Shown: positions 33,387 through 42,748, counted from the first letter of the stretch. The stretch: DNA of 64,000 bases from Corynebacterium mucifaciens (GCF_012396315.1 NZ_JAAXPF010000001.1:344115-408114), one strand, 5' to 3'. Numbers and translations: made by a program. Notes: generated by a model not told the origin, from the sequence alone.

Positions 33387-35150
33387 ATGGGTTTCACCAC
33401 GCCGAGCTACTCGCTGACGGATCTCTTTTCCCGCGCGGAAAATGCCGAGCTGCAGCTGCCTGATTTTCAGCGCGATTACGTGTGGGACGTTGACAGAGTC
33501 CGCGCCCTGATCACCTCGGTACTTCGCGGGTACCCCATCGGTTCCTTTCTCGCACTGGACACGCGCAAGGCCCAACAGCGGTTCAGGCCGCGCCCCCTCG
33601 AAGGGGTCGAGCCACGCGCTGTGGCGCCGGGTCTTTTGCTGCTGGACGGGCAGCAGCGGCTCACCACGCTCTACCAGGCGTTCACGCACGGCGGCGAGGT
33701 GCGCACGGTGGATTACCTGGGCAGATCTATTCGCCGCCGGTTCTTCGTCGACGTGCGCGCTGCCGTTGCTGCGGAGCCGATGCCGGTGGAAGCCGTGTTC
33801 GCGGTCGACGAAGACGGCGTCGTGCGCTCCCACTTCGGTCCGGCCGTAGACGAAGCGCTGACATCCAGTGAGGCATATATTCGCAACGGCGTCATCCCGG
33901 TGAGCATCCTGCTGCGGCACGAGGGGAATGACCTGCTGGTGGACATGGCTGCCCAAGCCCTGGACGAGGAGCTGCGCGACGCCGTCAAGCGCTTTATCAA
34001 CCAGGTCTTGCGGGGGCTGCCTGCTTACGACGTGCCGATGATCCGCGTGGACCGCGATACCGCGCAGGCGGGGGTGGGGCAGATATTCGCCTTTTCGAAC
34101 TCCGCGGGTGTGCAGATGGATGTCTTCGAGCTGCTCACTGCGGTCTTCGCGGCCGAGGACCCTGGGTTCAGGCTGGCGGAGCACTGGGCCCTGATGGAGG
34201 AGCAGCTCCGCGCTCACCCCGTGCTGGACGGCGTGGGGCGCGTGGAGTTTCTCCGTGCTTTGTCTTTGCTGCTGACCAGCCGGCACGGCCCTGCGCTCGG
34301 TCACAGGGGCGATATTTTGAACATCTCGCTCGGGGATTACCGGCAGCACGCGGGGGAGATGGTGACGGGCTTCATCGCCGCAGCGGCATTCTTGGAGCAA
34401 CGGCATATCGTTGCGCGGGACCAGGTACCGTACGCCGCGCAGCTGATCCCGCTGGCGGTGATCCTGGCGAGGCTGGCGGAGGATCCCGGTGCGCTCGAGG
34501 GCGACGGCGCCGAAGACCGTCTGAATCGGTGGTTTTGGTCCGGCGTATTCGGGGAACTGTACGGCGCTCACGCGCCAACGATCCGTATCGGCCTCGATGT
34601 CACGGAAGTCACCCCGTGGGTGCGGGGAGAGACCGAGCAGCTTCCCCGGACCGTCGCGGACGCGCGTTTCCGCGAGGCACGCCTGTGCAGCGCCGGTCCT
34701 GAGAGCGGGGTGTACCGCGGGATGTACGCGCTGCTCATGGCTCGGGGCGCGCGAGACTGGCGCACAGCGCAGCCTTTCACTGCCGAGACAGCGCTAGAGC
34801 TGCAGCCACGGTTCCACCGTGTGTTCCCGCGGGAATACCTGCTTACAGCGGGCCTCGCTGATCCGCAGCTGGCGGATTCGGTACTCAACCGCACGCCAAT
34901 GGGTAGGCGCACCGACGTGGTGATCGAGCACAACGAGCCGAAGCGGTACTTGCCGCGCCTGCAGTCGAAGTCGCTGCTGGACGACCGTGAATTCGACGAC
35001 CTACTTTCCGGGCACGAAATGGATCCTGCACTGCTGCAGGCTTCTGACTGGGCAGGGTTTGTGGCGGACCGCCGCAAGCGTTTTGTCGGCATGGTCGAGT
35101 ACGCCATGGACCGCCCGGCTATTCGGGATTGGGAGCTGGGCGAAGCGTAG
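33387..35150 (+). CDS. DUF262 (GmrSD-like) protein with a degenerate HNH-like C-terminus
   Basis: 587 residues. The N-terminal DUF262 domain has the ParB/sulfiredoxin-type motifs QLPDFQRDYVW (about 23-33), GYPIGSFLAL and LLLDGQQRLTTL with Asp87-Gly-Gln-Gln-Arg. The C-terminus (about 476-525) reads FHRVFPREYL, then VLNRTPMGRRTDVVI, then a Pro-Tyr-Leu motif; this follows the order of the DUF1524 HNH module (HHIFPK, N..t, P..Yl), but with Phe instead of the first His. GmrSD proteins cut modified phage DNA using NTPs. Whether this copy is an active nuclease is uncertain. Probably leaderless (TACCCT ends 7 bases before the ATG). The next gene starts on its last base. Confidence 0.8.
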   Translation: MGFTTPSYSLTDLFSRAENAELQLPDFQRDYVWDVDRVRALITSVLRGYPIGSFLALDTRKAQQRFRPRPLEGVEPRAVAPGLLLLDGQQRLTTLYQAFTHGGEVRTVDYLGRSIRRRFFVDVRAAVAAEPMPVEAVFAVDEDGVVRSHFGPAVDEALTSSEAYIRNGVIPVSILLRHEGNDLLVDMAAQALDEELRDAVKRFINQVLRGLPAYDVPMIRVDRDTAQAGVGQIFAFSNSAGVQMDVFELLTAVFAAEDPGFRLAEHWALMEEQLRAHPVLDGVGRVEFLRALSLLLTSRHGPALGHRGDILNISLGDYRQHAGEMVTGFIAAAAFLEQRHIVARDQVPYAAQLIPLAVILARLAEDPGALEGDGAEDRLNRWFWSGVFGELYGAHAPTIRIGLDVTEVTPWVRGETEQLPRTVADARFREARLCSAGPESGVYRGMYALLMARGARDWRTAQPFTAETALELQPRFHRVFPREYLLTAGLADPQLADSVLNRTPMGRRTDVVIEHNEPKRYLPRLQSKSLLDDREFDDLLSGHEMDPALLQASDWAGFVADRRKRFVGMVEYAMDRPAIRDWELGEA

Positions 35151-36025
35151 TGGGGCCAGGGAAAACTACGGCAGCCGTTCTCGCGTGCGCCGCCGTCGCT
35201 GCAGGCGCGGCAGGCGCGGCAGCGCTCACGGCATGCGCACCGGAGGCGCAGCTCAGCCCGCTGGAGCGCGCTAAAGGGGTGAACCAGTCCAAACACGTCG
35301 CGCAGCTGTTTGCGGATCAACCTGAAGTGGTCGACGACGTGCTGGGCATTAAAACAACCAAGCTGTTTTTCCCCACGTCCGAGACACTCATTCTCAGCGA
35401 CGCCACCGTGGAGGCGCAGTTGCGGGCTGCGTCTATCGCGGTGGCCACCAACGCCCCGATGATGGTCTACGACCCTGGCCGCCACGCCGAGTACGTCAGC
35501 ATGATCGCGGACATGCGCACCGTCACCGTGCTGACGGTCGGCGACGTGGCCATCGCGCCGTCATCGGGCGCGGTCAGGGTGCGTAGAGACCCGGGCGGGC
35601 TGCGGGCGCTGGGTGAAATGACCGCACTGCGGTTTCAAGAGCGCGCCGTGGAGGACCCCGCAGACGCGGTGCGCGAGGTGGCCGCGCAAGACCAGCAAGA
35701 ACCAGCGTGGCTCCGGGCGGCGTGGGCGGACCCGGTGGTGTTACCGGGCGCGCGACCGGATCCGTTTCCCATCCAATCGCGCCGGGATGCCAACATGGCA
35801 CCCCGTGTAGTGGCCACCTGGGAATCGTCCATCCCATCGGTGGCGAACGCCCGCAGTTACGGCGCAACCGTCACCGTCGTGCCGCTCGCAGACCCCCGCC
35901 AGAGTGAAGAAACGCTCTACGCGATGGCCGGATTGTCGGACCTGCCGCTGGTGGCCCTCGGCAGCCAGTTCGGAAGCTCAGAGGAGCTCCAGCAGCGCAT
36001 CCGTGAGGCGGAAGACGCATACTAG
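35150..36025 (+). CDS. Lipoprotein with CWB2-like domain, short paralogue
   Basis: 291 residues from the GTG that shares one base with the upstream stop (TAGTG). A signal peptide ends in the lipobox LTAC with Cys29. The mature part aligns over its whole length with the first 225 residues of the lipoprotein at 38100-39560: TLILSDATVEAQLRAASIA against TVVVSDKERDQQLKAAAIA, and LVALGSQFGSSEE against TLALGSQWGSNEN. The strands resemble the cell-wall-binding repeat 2 fold (alternating strand and DALAAA-type helix). It stops just where the paralogue begins its second domain. An envelope role is likely; its function is unknown. Confidence 0.8.
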   Translation: MGPGKTTAAVLACAAVAAGAAGAAALTACAPEAQLSPLERAKGVNQSKHVAQLFADQPEVVDDVLGIKTTKLFFPTSETLILSDATVEAQLRAASIAVATNAPMMVYDPGRHAEYVSMIADMRTVTVLTVGDVAIAPSSGAVRVRRDPGGLRALGEMTALRFQERAVEDPADAVREVAAQDQQEPAWLRAAWADPVVLPGARPDPFPIQSRRDANMAPRVVATWESSIPSVANARSYGATVTVVPLADPRQSEETLYAMAGLSDLPLVALGSQFGSSEELQQRIREAEDAY

Positions 36026-36027
36026 AA

Positions 36028-36050
36028 CGCTTAATATAAGCGGACGCTTA
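36028..36050 (+). promoter_or_regulatory. Palindromic operator candidate before serA
   Basis: Perfect palindrome CGCTTA-ATA-TAAGCG (36028-36042) followed after two bases by a third CGCTTA (36045-36050). It contains a TAATAT that could be a -10, 35 bases before the serA GTG. Confidence 0.55.
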
Positions 36051-36076
36051 CCCTTCAAATCCCCTAAGGAGAACCA

Positions 36077-37027
36077 GTGCTCTCGCACACACCAATCGTG
36101 CTCATTGCGGACCCGCTCGCGCCGGAAGCAGAACAGGCCCTGGGCGATGCGGTAGAAATCCGCCGCGTCGCCGGGACCCGCCGCCCCGATCTCCTCCAGG
36201 CGGTCCGCGACGCCGATGCGCTCATCGTCCGCTCGGCCACCACGGTAGACCGCGAGGTCATCGACGCAGCCGAGCGTTTGCAGGTCATCGGTCGCGCAGG
36301 CGTGGGCATAGACAACATCGACGTCGACGCCGCAGCCGCGCGCGGTATCACGGTGGCGAACACGCCAACGGCCAACATCCACTCCGCGTGCGAACACGCC
36401 ATCGCATTGCTGCTGGCGGCCGCGCGCGCCATCCCGGCCGCAAACGCATCCACCCATGCCGGTGGATGGGAGCGGTCCCGGTTCCAAGGCACAGAGATCT
36501 ACGGCAAGACGGTGGGTGTGGTCGGTTTCGGCCGGGTCGGCCGGCTCGTCGCAGAGCGACTTTCAGCGTTCGGTACGCGCGTACTCGCCTTCGACCCGTA
36601 CCCGGACCATGCTGCCGCGGAGGGCCTTGGCGTCGAGCTGGTGGATCTGGACACACTCGTCGCGCGCAGCGACTTTGTCTCCATCCACGTGCCAAAGACG
36701 CCTGAGACGCAATCGCTTTTCGACGAACGACTGCTTCGCTCAGCCAAACCCGGGCAGATCCTGGTGAACACGTCCCGCGGCGGGGTGGTGGATGAAGCCG
36801 CCTTGGCTGCTGTCTTGCAGGACGGGCCGGTCGCTGCGGCCGGAATCGACGTCTTCACCACGGAGCCACCACAGGACTCGCCGTTGCTGGGGCTGGACAA
36901 CGCGGTGCTTACCCCGCACCTCGGCGCACAGACGCGTGAGGCGCAAGCAAGGGCCGGTGTGGACGTCGCGCATGCGGTGCTGGCCGCCCTGCGCGGGGAA
37001 ACGGTCCCGGGCGCGATCCGCGGATGA
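36077..37027 (+). CDS. serA: D-3-phosphoglycerate dehydrogenase, short form without regulatory domains
   Basis: 316 residues. The catalytic dehydrogenase fold is complete: GRAGVGIDNIDVDAA, the NAD loop VGFGRVGRLVAERL, NTSRGGVVDE with the catalytic Arg, and the His in LTPHLGAQT. The protein ends right after VPGAIRG, where the usual 530-residue actinobacterial SerA continues into the ASB and ACT domains. Without the ACT domain, serine feedback is not expected. leuB begins only 45 bases later, so no remnant of the lost part exists. GTG start behind AAGGAG. It makes 3-phosphohydroxypyruvate for serine synthesis; a related hydroxyacid dehydrogenase role cannot be excluded. Confidence 0.87.
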   Translation: MLSHTPIVLIADPLAPEAEQALGDAVEIRRVAGTRRPDLLQAVRDADALIVRSATTVDREVIDAAERLQVIGRAGVGIDNIDVDAAAARGITVANTPTANIHSACEHAIALLLAAARAIPAANASTHAGGWERSRFQGTEIYGKTVGVVGFGRVGRLVAERLSAFGTRVLAFDPYPDHAAAEGLGVELVDLDTLVARSDFVSIHVPKTPETQSLFDERLLRSAKPGQILVNTSRGGVVDEAALAAVLQDGPVAAAGIDVFTTEPPQDSPLLGLDNAVLTPHLGAQTREAQARAGVDVAHAVLAALRGETVPGAIRG

Positions 37028-37072
37028 TAGTCTGAACCCGTTTTCTACTATGTGGGAAAGGGATTTCAGAGT

Positions 37073-38089
37073 ATGAAAATTGCTGTACTTGCTGGCGACG
37101 GAATCGGCCAAGAGGTGATGGCGGAGGGCCTCAAAGTCCTCAACGCTGTGCGCGATGATGTAGAGACCACCGATTTCGACCTCGGGGCGCGCCGCTACCT
37201 GCGTAACGGCGAGCTGCTTACTGACGCGGACCTGGCAGCGCTCAAGGAACACGACGCGATCCTGCTGGGCGCCATCGGCGACCCGGCACGCGTGCCAGCC
37301 GGCGTACTCGAGCGCGGTCTGCTGTTGCCCCTGCGCTTCAAGCTGGACCATTACGTTAACCTGCGCCCCTCGCGCCTGTACCCGTCGTCAGTGAGCCCCC
37401 TGACCAACCCCGGCGATATCGACTTCGTCGTGGTCCGGGAGGGAACCGAAGGACTCTACGCAGGAAACGGCGGCACCCTGCGCCAGGGCACCGAGCACGA
37501 GGTCGCCTGCGAGGTGTCGCAGAACACCTACCACGGCGTCGCACGTGTTGTGCGCTACGCATTCGAACTCGCCATGACGCGCCGCAAGAAACTTACCCTG
37601 GTGCACAAAACCAATGTCTTGGTCAACGCAGGCGGCCTATGGCAGCGCGTCGTTGACGAGGTGGCCGAGGATTTCCCAGAGGTGGAGGTGGATTACAACC
37701 ACATCGATGCCGCCACGATCTACATGGTGCAGGATCCGCAGCGTTACGACGTCATCGTCACCGACAACCTCTTCGGCGACATTCTCACCGACCTCGCCGG
37801 CGCCGTCGCAGGTGGGGTAGGCCAAGCTTGCTCCGGCAACATCAACGCGTCGAAAGAGTTCCCGTCCATGTTCGAGCCGGTCCACGGCTCGGCCCCGGAC
37901 ATCGCGGGGCAGGGAATCGCGGATCCGACCGCGATGATTCTGTCCGTAGCAATGATGCTGCGCTTCCTCGGCGACGAGGACAATGCTGCGCGGATTGAGG
38001 CAGCGATCGAGCGCGATGTGGCGGAACGCGAAGGCGCTCGGGTGCGAACCACCGAGGTAGGTGACAGGATCGCCGCCGCGCTGAAGTAG
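37073..38089 (+). CDS. leuB: 3-isopropylmalate dehydrogenase
   Basis: 338 residues. [18 protein letters not shown], the substrate loop with RPSRLYP, and the metal/NAD region [20 protein letters not shown] with [15 protein letters not shown]. It oxidises 3-isopropylmalate in leucine synthesis. ATG at 37073; the only in-frame alternative, 21 bases upstream, starts within the promoter (TACTAT). leuCD lie 20 kb further on. Its TAG stop is part of the -10 of the next gene. Confidence 0.95.
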   Translation: MKIAVLAGDGIGQEVMAEGLKVLNAVRDDVETTDFDLGARRYLRNGELLTDADLAALKEHDAILLGAIGDPARVPAGVLERGLLLPLRFKLDHYVNLRPSRLYPSSVSPLTNPGDIDFVVVREGTEGLYAGNGGTLRQGTEHEVACEVSQNTYHGVARVVRYAFELAMTRRKKLTLVHKTNVLVNAGGLWQRVVDEVAEDFPEVEVDYNHIDAATIYMVQDPQRYDVIVTDNLFGDILTDLAGAVAGGVGQACSGNINASKEFPSMFEPVHGSAPDIAGQGIADPTAMILSVAMMLRFLGDEDNAARIEAAIERDVAEREGARVRTTEVGDRIAAALK

Positions 38090-38092
38090 GCT
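38087..38092 (+). promoter_or_regulatory. -10 hexamer of the long lipoprotein gene, overlapping the leuB stop codon
   Basis: TAGGCT ends 7 bases before the ATG; the first three bases are the leuB stop. Confidence 0.5.
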
Positions 38093-38099
38093 GGCTCGC

Positions 38100-39560
38100 A
38101 TGCATGTGACCCGCTCCATCCCCGCCGTACTCGCAGCAACCGCACTGGCATTGACCAGCTGCAGCAACACTGGGGAAGGGGGTGCGGGCGGCCCCGAGGT
38201 GCTGGAAACCAACGGGGACGAGGTCATTCAAGACGCGGACGGCACCGGCGTCGAGGTGTCCCAGCGCCTCTTTGAATCCGCGGATACCGTCGTAGTTTCC
38301 GACAAGGAGCGCGACCAGCAGCTCAAGGCCGCCGCGATCGCGGTGAAACTGGGCGCGCCCATGCTTGTGCGTCTGGATGGCGCCGACGCCGCCGTCGACG
38401 CCGAGATTGAACGGCTGGGGGCCTCGCGCGTTGTGACGGTGCCGGGCGAAGACGATGAGGTCTCCAGCACGGAGCCCGTTTCCTCGGCGGACCCGGAGGG
38501 CGACGCCGCGGCCATTGCCGGGTTGGAACCGGGTAACCCCGAGGATCTGGTCCTGCCGCCGGTGTTCGCCACCGCGGCGTCCTCCCGCGCGTCTATTGCC
38601 ACTGCGCGTGCCGCGGGTTCGGACGTGCAGGTGCTGGCCACCGCTGACCCGCGTGCGACGTCGGAGAGCATGCGCACGGTCACTGAGCAGGACACACTCG
38701 CGCTAGGTAGCCAGTGGGGCTCGAACGAGAATTTCCAGGACCGTGCCGCGCTTGCTGGCAACGGCGAGCTGCCCGGCGGCGGCGGGCTGGTGTTCCCTGG
38801 CCGCCGGATGATCGCGCTCTACGGCCACCCGTATGGTCCGGAGCTGGGCGTCATGGGGGAGCAGGACCCCGCCGCCGCAGTTGCCCTGGCGCAGCAGTAC
38901 GCGGCCGACTATCAACCGCTCGACGACCAGCCGATTGTTCCCGCGTTTGAAGTCATCGCGTCCGTCGCCTCTGAATTCCCGGGCGACGACGGCAACTACT
39001 CCAACGAGACCCCGATGGAGGATCTGGTTCCGTACGTGGACGCCATCGTGGACGCCGGGGGCTACGCTGTGATCGACCTACAGCCGGGGCAGGGCAGCTT
39101 CCTGGAGCAGGCGAAGCTCTACCAGGATCTGCTGAAGCGCCCCAACGTCGGCCTTGCGCTGGATGCGGAATGGAAGCTCAATCCGGGTGAAGCCCCGCTG
39201 TCGCGCATCGGCAGCGCCACCGCCGCTGAAATTAACGAGGTGGCGGACTGGCTTGCCCAGCTCGTGCGCGACAACAGCCTGCCGCAAAAGGCGCTGGTGC
39301 TTCACCAGTTCAACGTGGCGATGTTCCCGGACCGCGAAAACATCCTGACCGGCCAGCCGGAACTGGCGTGGGTGCTGCACGCGGACGGCCACGGCGTCCC
39401 GGAGCAGAAGTTTGAGACGTGGGATGTGCTGCGCCAGGGATTGGACCCGAACTTCTTCATGGCATGGAAGAACTTCATCGACGAGGATTTCCCCACGTTC
39501 ACCCCGGAGCAGACCTACCGGGACGTCGAGCCGCGCCCGTGGTTCGTGAGCTACCAGTAG
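38100..39560 (+). CDS. Two-domain lipoprotein: CWB2-like N-terminus plus barrel-like C-terminus
   Basis: 486 residues. Signal peptide with lipobox LTSC, Cys21. Residues 45-225 are homologous to the short lipoprotein at 35150-36025. Residues 235-486 look like an alpha/beta barrel: MIALYGHPYGPELGVMGEQD, IVPAFEVIASVASEF, AVIDLQPGQGSF, VGLALDAEWKLNP and ALVLHQFN are strands with acidic and His residues at their ends, as in glycosidases or hydrolases. The substrate is unknown, perhaps cell-wall sugar. Lipid-anchored outside the plasma membrane. Confidence 0.8.
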   Translation: MHVTRSIPAVLAATALALTSCSNTGEGGAGGPEVLETNGDEVIQDADGTGVEVSQRLFESADTVVVSDKERDQQLKAAAIAVKLGAPMLVRLDGADAAVDAEIERLGASRVVTVPGEDDEVSSTEPVSSADPEGDAAAIAGLEPGNPEDLVLPPVFATAASSRASIATARAAGSDVQVLATADPRATSESMRTVTEQDTLALGSQWGSNENFQDRAALAGNGELPGGGGLVFPGRRMIALYGHPYGPELGVMGEQDPAAAVALAQQYAADYQPLDDQPIVPAFEVIASVASEFPGDDGNYSNETPMEDLVPYVDAIVDAGGYAVIDLQPGQGSFLEQAKLYQDLLKRPNVGLALDAEWKLNPGEAPLSRIGSATAAEINEVADWLAQLVRDNSLPQKALVLHQFNVAMFPDRENILTGQPELAWVLHADGHGVPEQKFETWDVLRQGLDPNFFMAWKNFIDEDFPTFTPEQTYRDVEPRPWFVSYQ

Positions 39561-39624
39561 AGTCCCGCCATGGGGCGAAGATCCGAGTAATGCCACTTTC
39601 GTAAAAGGTTCTATGCTCGGTCAC

Positions 39625-40416
39625 ATGCGTTTTGGACGAATTGCAACACCCGAAGGCATGACCTTCGCCGTCATAGACAACGAGGGCAAAACCGCGAAAG
39701 CCATCGCGGGCACCCCGTTCACGGAACCCGAGTACACGGGCAAAGAGTACGCGCTGGACGACGTCCGCCTGCTCGCCCCGACCCTCCCGTCGAAAGTGGT
39801 GGCGGTCGGCCGCAACTACGCCGACCACGTCGCGGAAGTGTTCAAGGAATCCGCTGAGCATCTCCCGCCGACGATCTTCATCAAGCCCTCTACCGCCGTC
39901 GTGGGCCCCGGAGCCCCGATCAAGATTCCGGAGTTTGCAACCCGCATCGAGTTCGAGGGTGAACTTGCGCTCGTTGTTGGCGTGCCGTGCAAGAATGTCA
40001 AGGCTGCGGACTGGAAGACGGTCATCCGGGGGGTCACCATTATCAACGATGTCTCCTCCCGCGACCTGCAGTTTGCCGACGGCCAGTGGGCGCGCGCAAA
40101 GGGCATCGACACCTTTGGCCCGATCGGCCCCTGGATCGAGACGGACCTGGACGCGTTTGATTTCGCTAATCTGCCGATCAAGGCGCACCACACCCACGAC
40201 GGGGTGACGCAGACGAAGCAGGATTCCAACTCGAACCAGATGATCAAGTCCCTCGGCGAAATGGTGGAGTGGGTCTCCGAATCTTTCACGCTCCTGCCGG
40301 GCGACGTGATTGCCACTGGCTCTCCAGCTGGGACCGCCGAAATGGTTCCGGGCGACTACATCGAGGTGGAAATCCCCGGCATCGGCACGCTGGGCAACCC
40401 GATCGAGCGGGCGTAG
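39625..40416 (+). CDS. odx: Fumarylacetoacetate hydrolase-family protein, probable oxaloacetate decarboxylase
   Basis: 263 residues. FAH-fold signatures: VVAVGRNYADH, PTIFIKPSTAVVGPG, the metal ligands in EFEGELALVVG and the SSRDLQFADGQW segment. The gene lies just before gltX, the place of C. glutamicum odx (Cg1458), which is a soluble metal-dependent oxaloacetate decarboxylase. Start ATG at 39625, with TATGCT ending 7 bases before it. The fold is certain; the reaction rests on synteny. Confidence 0.83.
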   Translation: MRFGRIATPEGMTFAVIDNEGKTAKAIAGTPFTEPEYTGKEYALDDVRLLAPTLPSKVVAVGRNYADHVAEVFKESAEHLPPTIFIKPSTAVVGPGAPIKIPEFATRIEFEGELALVVGVPCKNVKAADWKTVIRGVTIINDVSSRDLQFADGQWARAKGIDTFGPIGPWIETDLDAFDFANLPIKAHHTHDGVTQTKQDSNSNQMIKSLGEMVEWVSESFTLLPGDVIATGSPAGTAEMVPGDYIEVEIPGIGTLGNPIERA

Positions 40417-40424
40417 CCGAATCG

Positions 40425-41540
40425 CTACAGGCCAAGCGCGCGCATAATCGTGCGCAGCTTGGCCGACGTTTCGTCTAGCTCGGCTTGTGGGTCCGAGTCC
40501 GCCGTTAACCCCCCGCCCGCCCAGGCGCGGGCGCGGGTGCCGTCGCCGTTGACCTCGGCGCATCGAATCGCGACCATGTACTCGCCGTCGCCCGCCGCGT
40601 CGGTGTAGCCCACAGCTCCCGCGTAGAACCCGCGGTCAGACTCGGCGGTGGTGATCAGCGCCTCGGCCGCTGCCTGCGGCGTGCCGCACACTGCAGGCGT
40701 GGGGTAGAGGCGCAGCGCCAAGTCGAGGGCGCTCGGGGCGGGGTTCTTCAACACGCCCTCGATGGGGGTCGCCAAGTGCCACATCTCGCTGGTCTTTTCC
40801 AATGTCGGGCGCTCCGGGATGCGCAGTTCACTGCACAGGGGCTGCAGCACGTGGCGAATGTGGTCTACGACAAAGTGATGCTCGTCCAAATCCTTCGCCG
40901 AATTGTAGAGTGCATCTGCTGCTGCGCGGTCTGCCGCCGGGTCGGCCGGTACGCGCGCTGCAGAGCCGGCCAGGGGAAAGGACCATACGCGGTTGCCTCG
41001 ACGGCGCACCAGCACCTCCGGTGAGGAGCCGACGAGGAAATGGCCGTCGCGCCCCGACGGGGTGAGGTCCGCAATAAACCCGTCGCGGGTGACGGATAGA
41101 TCGATCAGGCGCGCCGCGACCAAGCGTGGATCTACGGGAGGGTCGAAGGCGATATCCACCGCGCGAGCGAGGACGACTTTCTCCAGCGCGGAACCCTGAA
41201 TCGTCGAGATGGCGGCCTCGACCCTGCGGTAGTGCTCCTCCGGGGCGGGGTCGACGTCGATAAGCTTTGCGCGCAGCTTCGAGCCCTCGCCGACGCGATA
41301 GTAGGGGTGCGGCTCCAAAGGACCCGGTTCGCGGATGATGTGCTCCGGGACAGTCAGCGCCGCACGGCAGTCCTGATCGAATGGGAGGGCGCCGACAACC
41401 ATCTCCGCCTCGCCGCGGTCGATCACGTCTGCGGCTTCCCAGGCATCGTCGAACGTGCGCAGTGCACGCTGCGTCCGTACTGAGCCGTCGCCGCGTGAGA
41501 GCAGGAAGTCCGGGGCGCTGTCGGGTCTGGAAGTGCGCAT
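40425..41540 (-). CDS. Isochorismate synthase
   Basis: 371 residues, chorismate-binding fold. Signatures: KVVLARAV, FLVGSSPEVLV, PLAGSAAR, LYPTPAVCGTP, GFYAGAVGYTDAAGDGEYMVAIR and AGGGLTADSDPQAELDET. It converts chorismate to isochorismate. Since no siderophore or salicylate genes adjoin it, menaquinone synthesis (menF) is the most likely use. Length matches the isochorismate synthases rather than the longer anthranilate synthases. It diverges from the esterase gene with 85 bases between starts. Confidence 0.88.
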   Translation of the reverse strand: MRTSRPDSAPDFLLSRGDGSVRTQRALRTFDDAWEAADVIDRGEAEMVVGALPFDQDCRAALTVPEHIIREPGPLEPHPYYRVGEGSKLRAKLIDVDPAPEEHYRRVEAAISTIQGSALEKVVLARAVDIAFDPPVDPRLVAARLIDLSVTRDGFIADLTPSGRDGHFLVGSSPEVLVRRRGNRVWSFPLAGSAARVPADPAADRAAADALYNSAKDLDEHHFVVDHIRHVLQPLCSELRIPERPTLEKTSEMWHLATPIEGVLKNPAPSALDLALRLYPTPAVCGTPQAAAEALITTAESDRGFYAGAVGYTDAAGDGEYMVAIRCAEVNGDGTRARAWAGGGLTADSDPQAELDETSAKLRTIMRALGL

Positions 41541-41625
41541 GTGGCGTTACTCTATCGCGCAGTACTGCTATGCCACACTTTCGCATCGCTTGCTGGAGCA
41601 TGTGGGTACGTTTATCGTTGCCTGT

Positions 41626-42732
41626 GTGAAAATTGTTAAAACCATTGCGGGTGGCCTTGCGGCCCTTCTGGTCGCGGGCGGCGTTGCGGCTCCGGCACAG
41701 GCTGGTGCCCAGGACCTCTCCTCCCAGATCCCCGGCCAAGTCACCGGCCAAGTCAATACGGCTATCGACAACGCTAACCGCACCGTTTCGGATGCCACGA
41801 AGCAGGCGAACGCCGAGTGGAACAAGTTCGTGGACATGGCCAACCAGTCGCTGCCCAGCGGCTCGTCCCTGCCGCGCAACCCGGTCCAGGCCCCGCAGAT
41901 TCCTCGCCTGCCAGCGCCGGCCCCGGTGCCGGCTCCGGCTGTTCCTCGCTCGTGGGCGCCGCAGGCGCCGGCCCCGGTAGCGAACGGCACCAATGGCGAA
42001 ATTCGAGCCGCGGGTCGCAGCTACCTCATCTGGGTGCCGCGCAACTACAACCCCGCGAACCCGAGTCCCGTGATGGTGGGGTACTCCGCGTACCAGGACT
42101 CTACCGAGAACTTCCGCAACTACTCCCGGCTGCGCGAATCTTCGGTCGGGCGCAACGCCATCATCGTCTACCCGCGCGCAATCGGTGCTTCTTGGGAGGG
42201 CTCGCCGACAGCGTCTACGGGCCCCGGTCAGGACATCGCGTTCGTGCGGGCCATGATCAACGATGTGCAGCGCTACTACAACATCGACCGCCGCCGCATC
42301 TACGCCACCGGCATGTCCACCGGCGGCGGTATGGCGGCGGTATCGGCCTGCCACATGGCTGACCTGTTCGCGGGTGTGGCCGGTGTGTCTGGCGCCTACT
42401 ACGCGCCGGTGAACCAGGGCTGCCAGAACCTGCCCATCGCGTTCATGGCCCTGCACGGCATGAACGACACGCTCACGCCGTACTACGGCACCACCCGCCG
42501 TGGTGTGCGCGTCATGCCGGTGCCGGAGCTGTTCACCTCGTACTCCGCCCGGAACGGCTGCGGCCCGGGCCTTGACCGCGCCCCGGTGGGCAACAACGCC
42601 ACCCGCGTTTCCGCTCGCGGGTGCAGCAAGGGCGTCGAGGTGATCCAGGTGCACGGGTCCAACCACTTCTGGTGGTACTCGCCGTCCGCTGCGGACGAGA
42701 TGTGGGCGTTTTTGTCCCGGCACTCCAAGTAG
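41626..42732 (+). CDS. Secreted esterase of the PHB depolymerase/feruloyl esterase type
   Basis: 368 residues. Signal peptide of about 25 residues ending in APAQA, then a Pro/Ala-rich linker (about 70-115), then an alpha/beta hydrolase: nucleophile elbow GMSTGGGM, acid in LHGMNDTLTPY, His in HGSNHFWWY, and four cysteines likely to form disulphides. Known relatives hydrolyse polyhydroxyalkanoate or aromatic esters outside the cell; in mycolate bacteria a cell-wall ester is also possible. GTG at 41626 behind TATCGT (7 bases). Confidence 0.85.
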   Translation: MKIVKTIAGGLAALLVAGGVAAPAQAGAQDLSSQIPGQVTGQVNTAIDNANRTVSDATKQANAEWNKFVDMANQSLPSGSSLPRNPVQAPQIPRLPAPAPVPAPAVPRSWAPQAPAPVANGTNGEIRAAGRSYLIWVPRNYNPANPSPVMVGYSAYQDSTENFRNYSRLRESSVGRNAIIVYPRAIGASWEGSPTASTGPGQDIAFVRAMINDVQRYYNIDRRRIYATGMSTGGGMAAVSACHMADLFAGVAGVSGAYYAPVNQGCQNLPIAFMALHGMNDTLTPYYGTTRRGVRVMPVPELFTSYSARNGCGPGLDRAPVGNNATRVSARGCSKGVEVIQVHGSNHFWWYSPSAADEMWAFLSRHSK

Positions 42733-42748
42733 GGGTTTGCCACAACGC

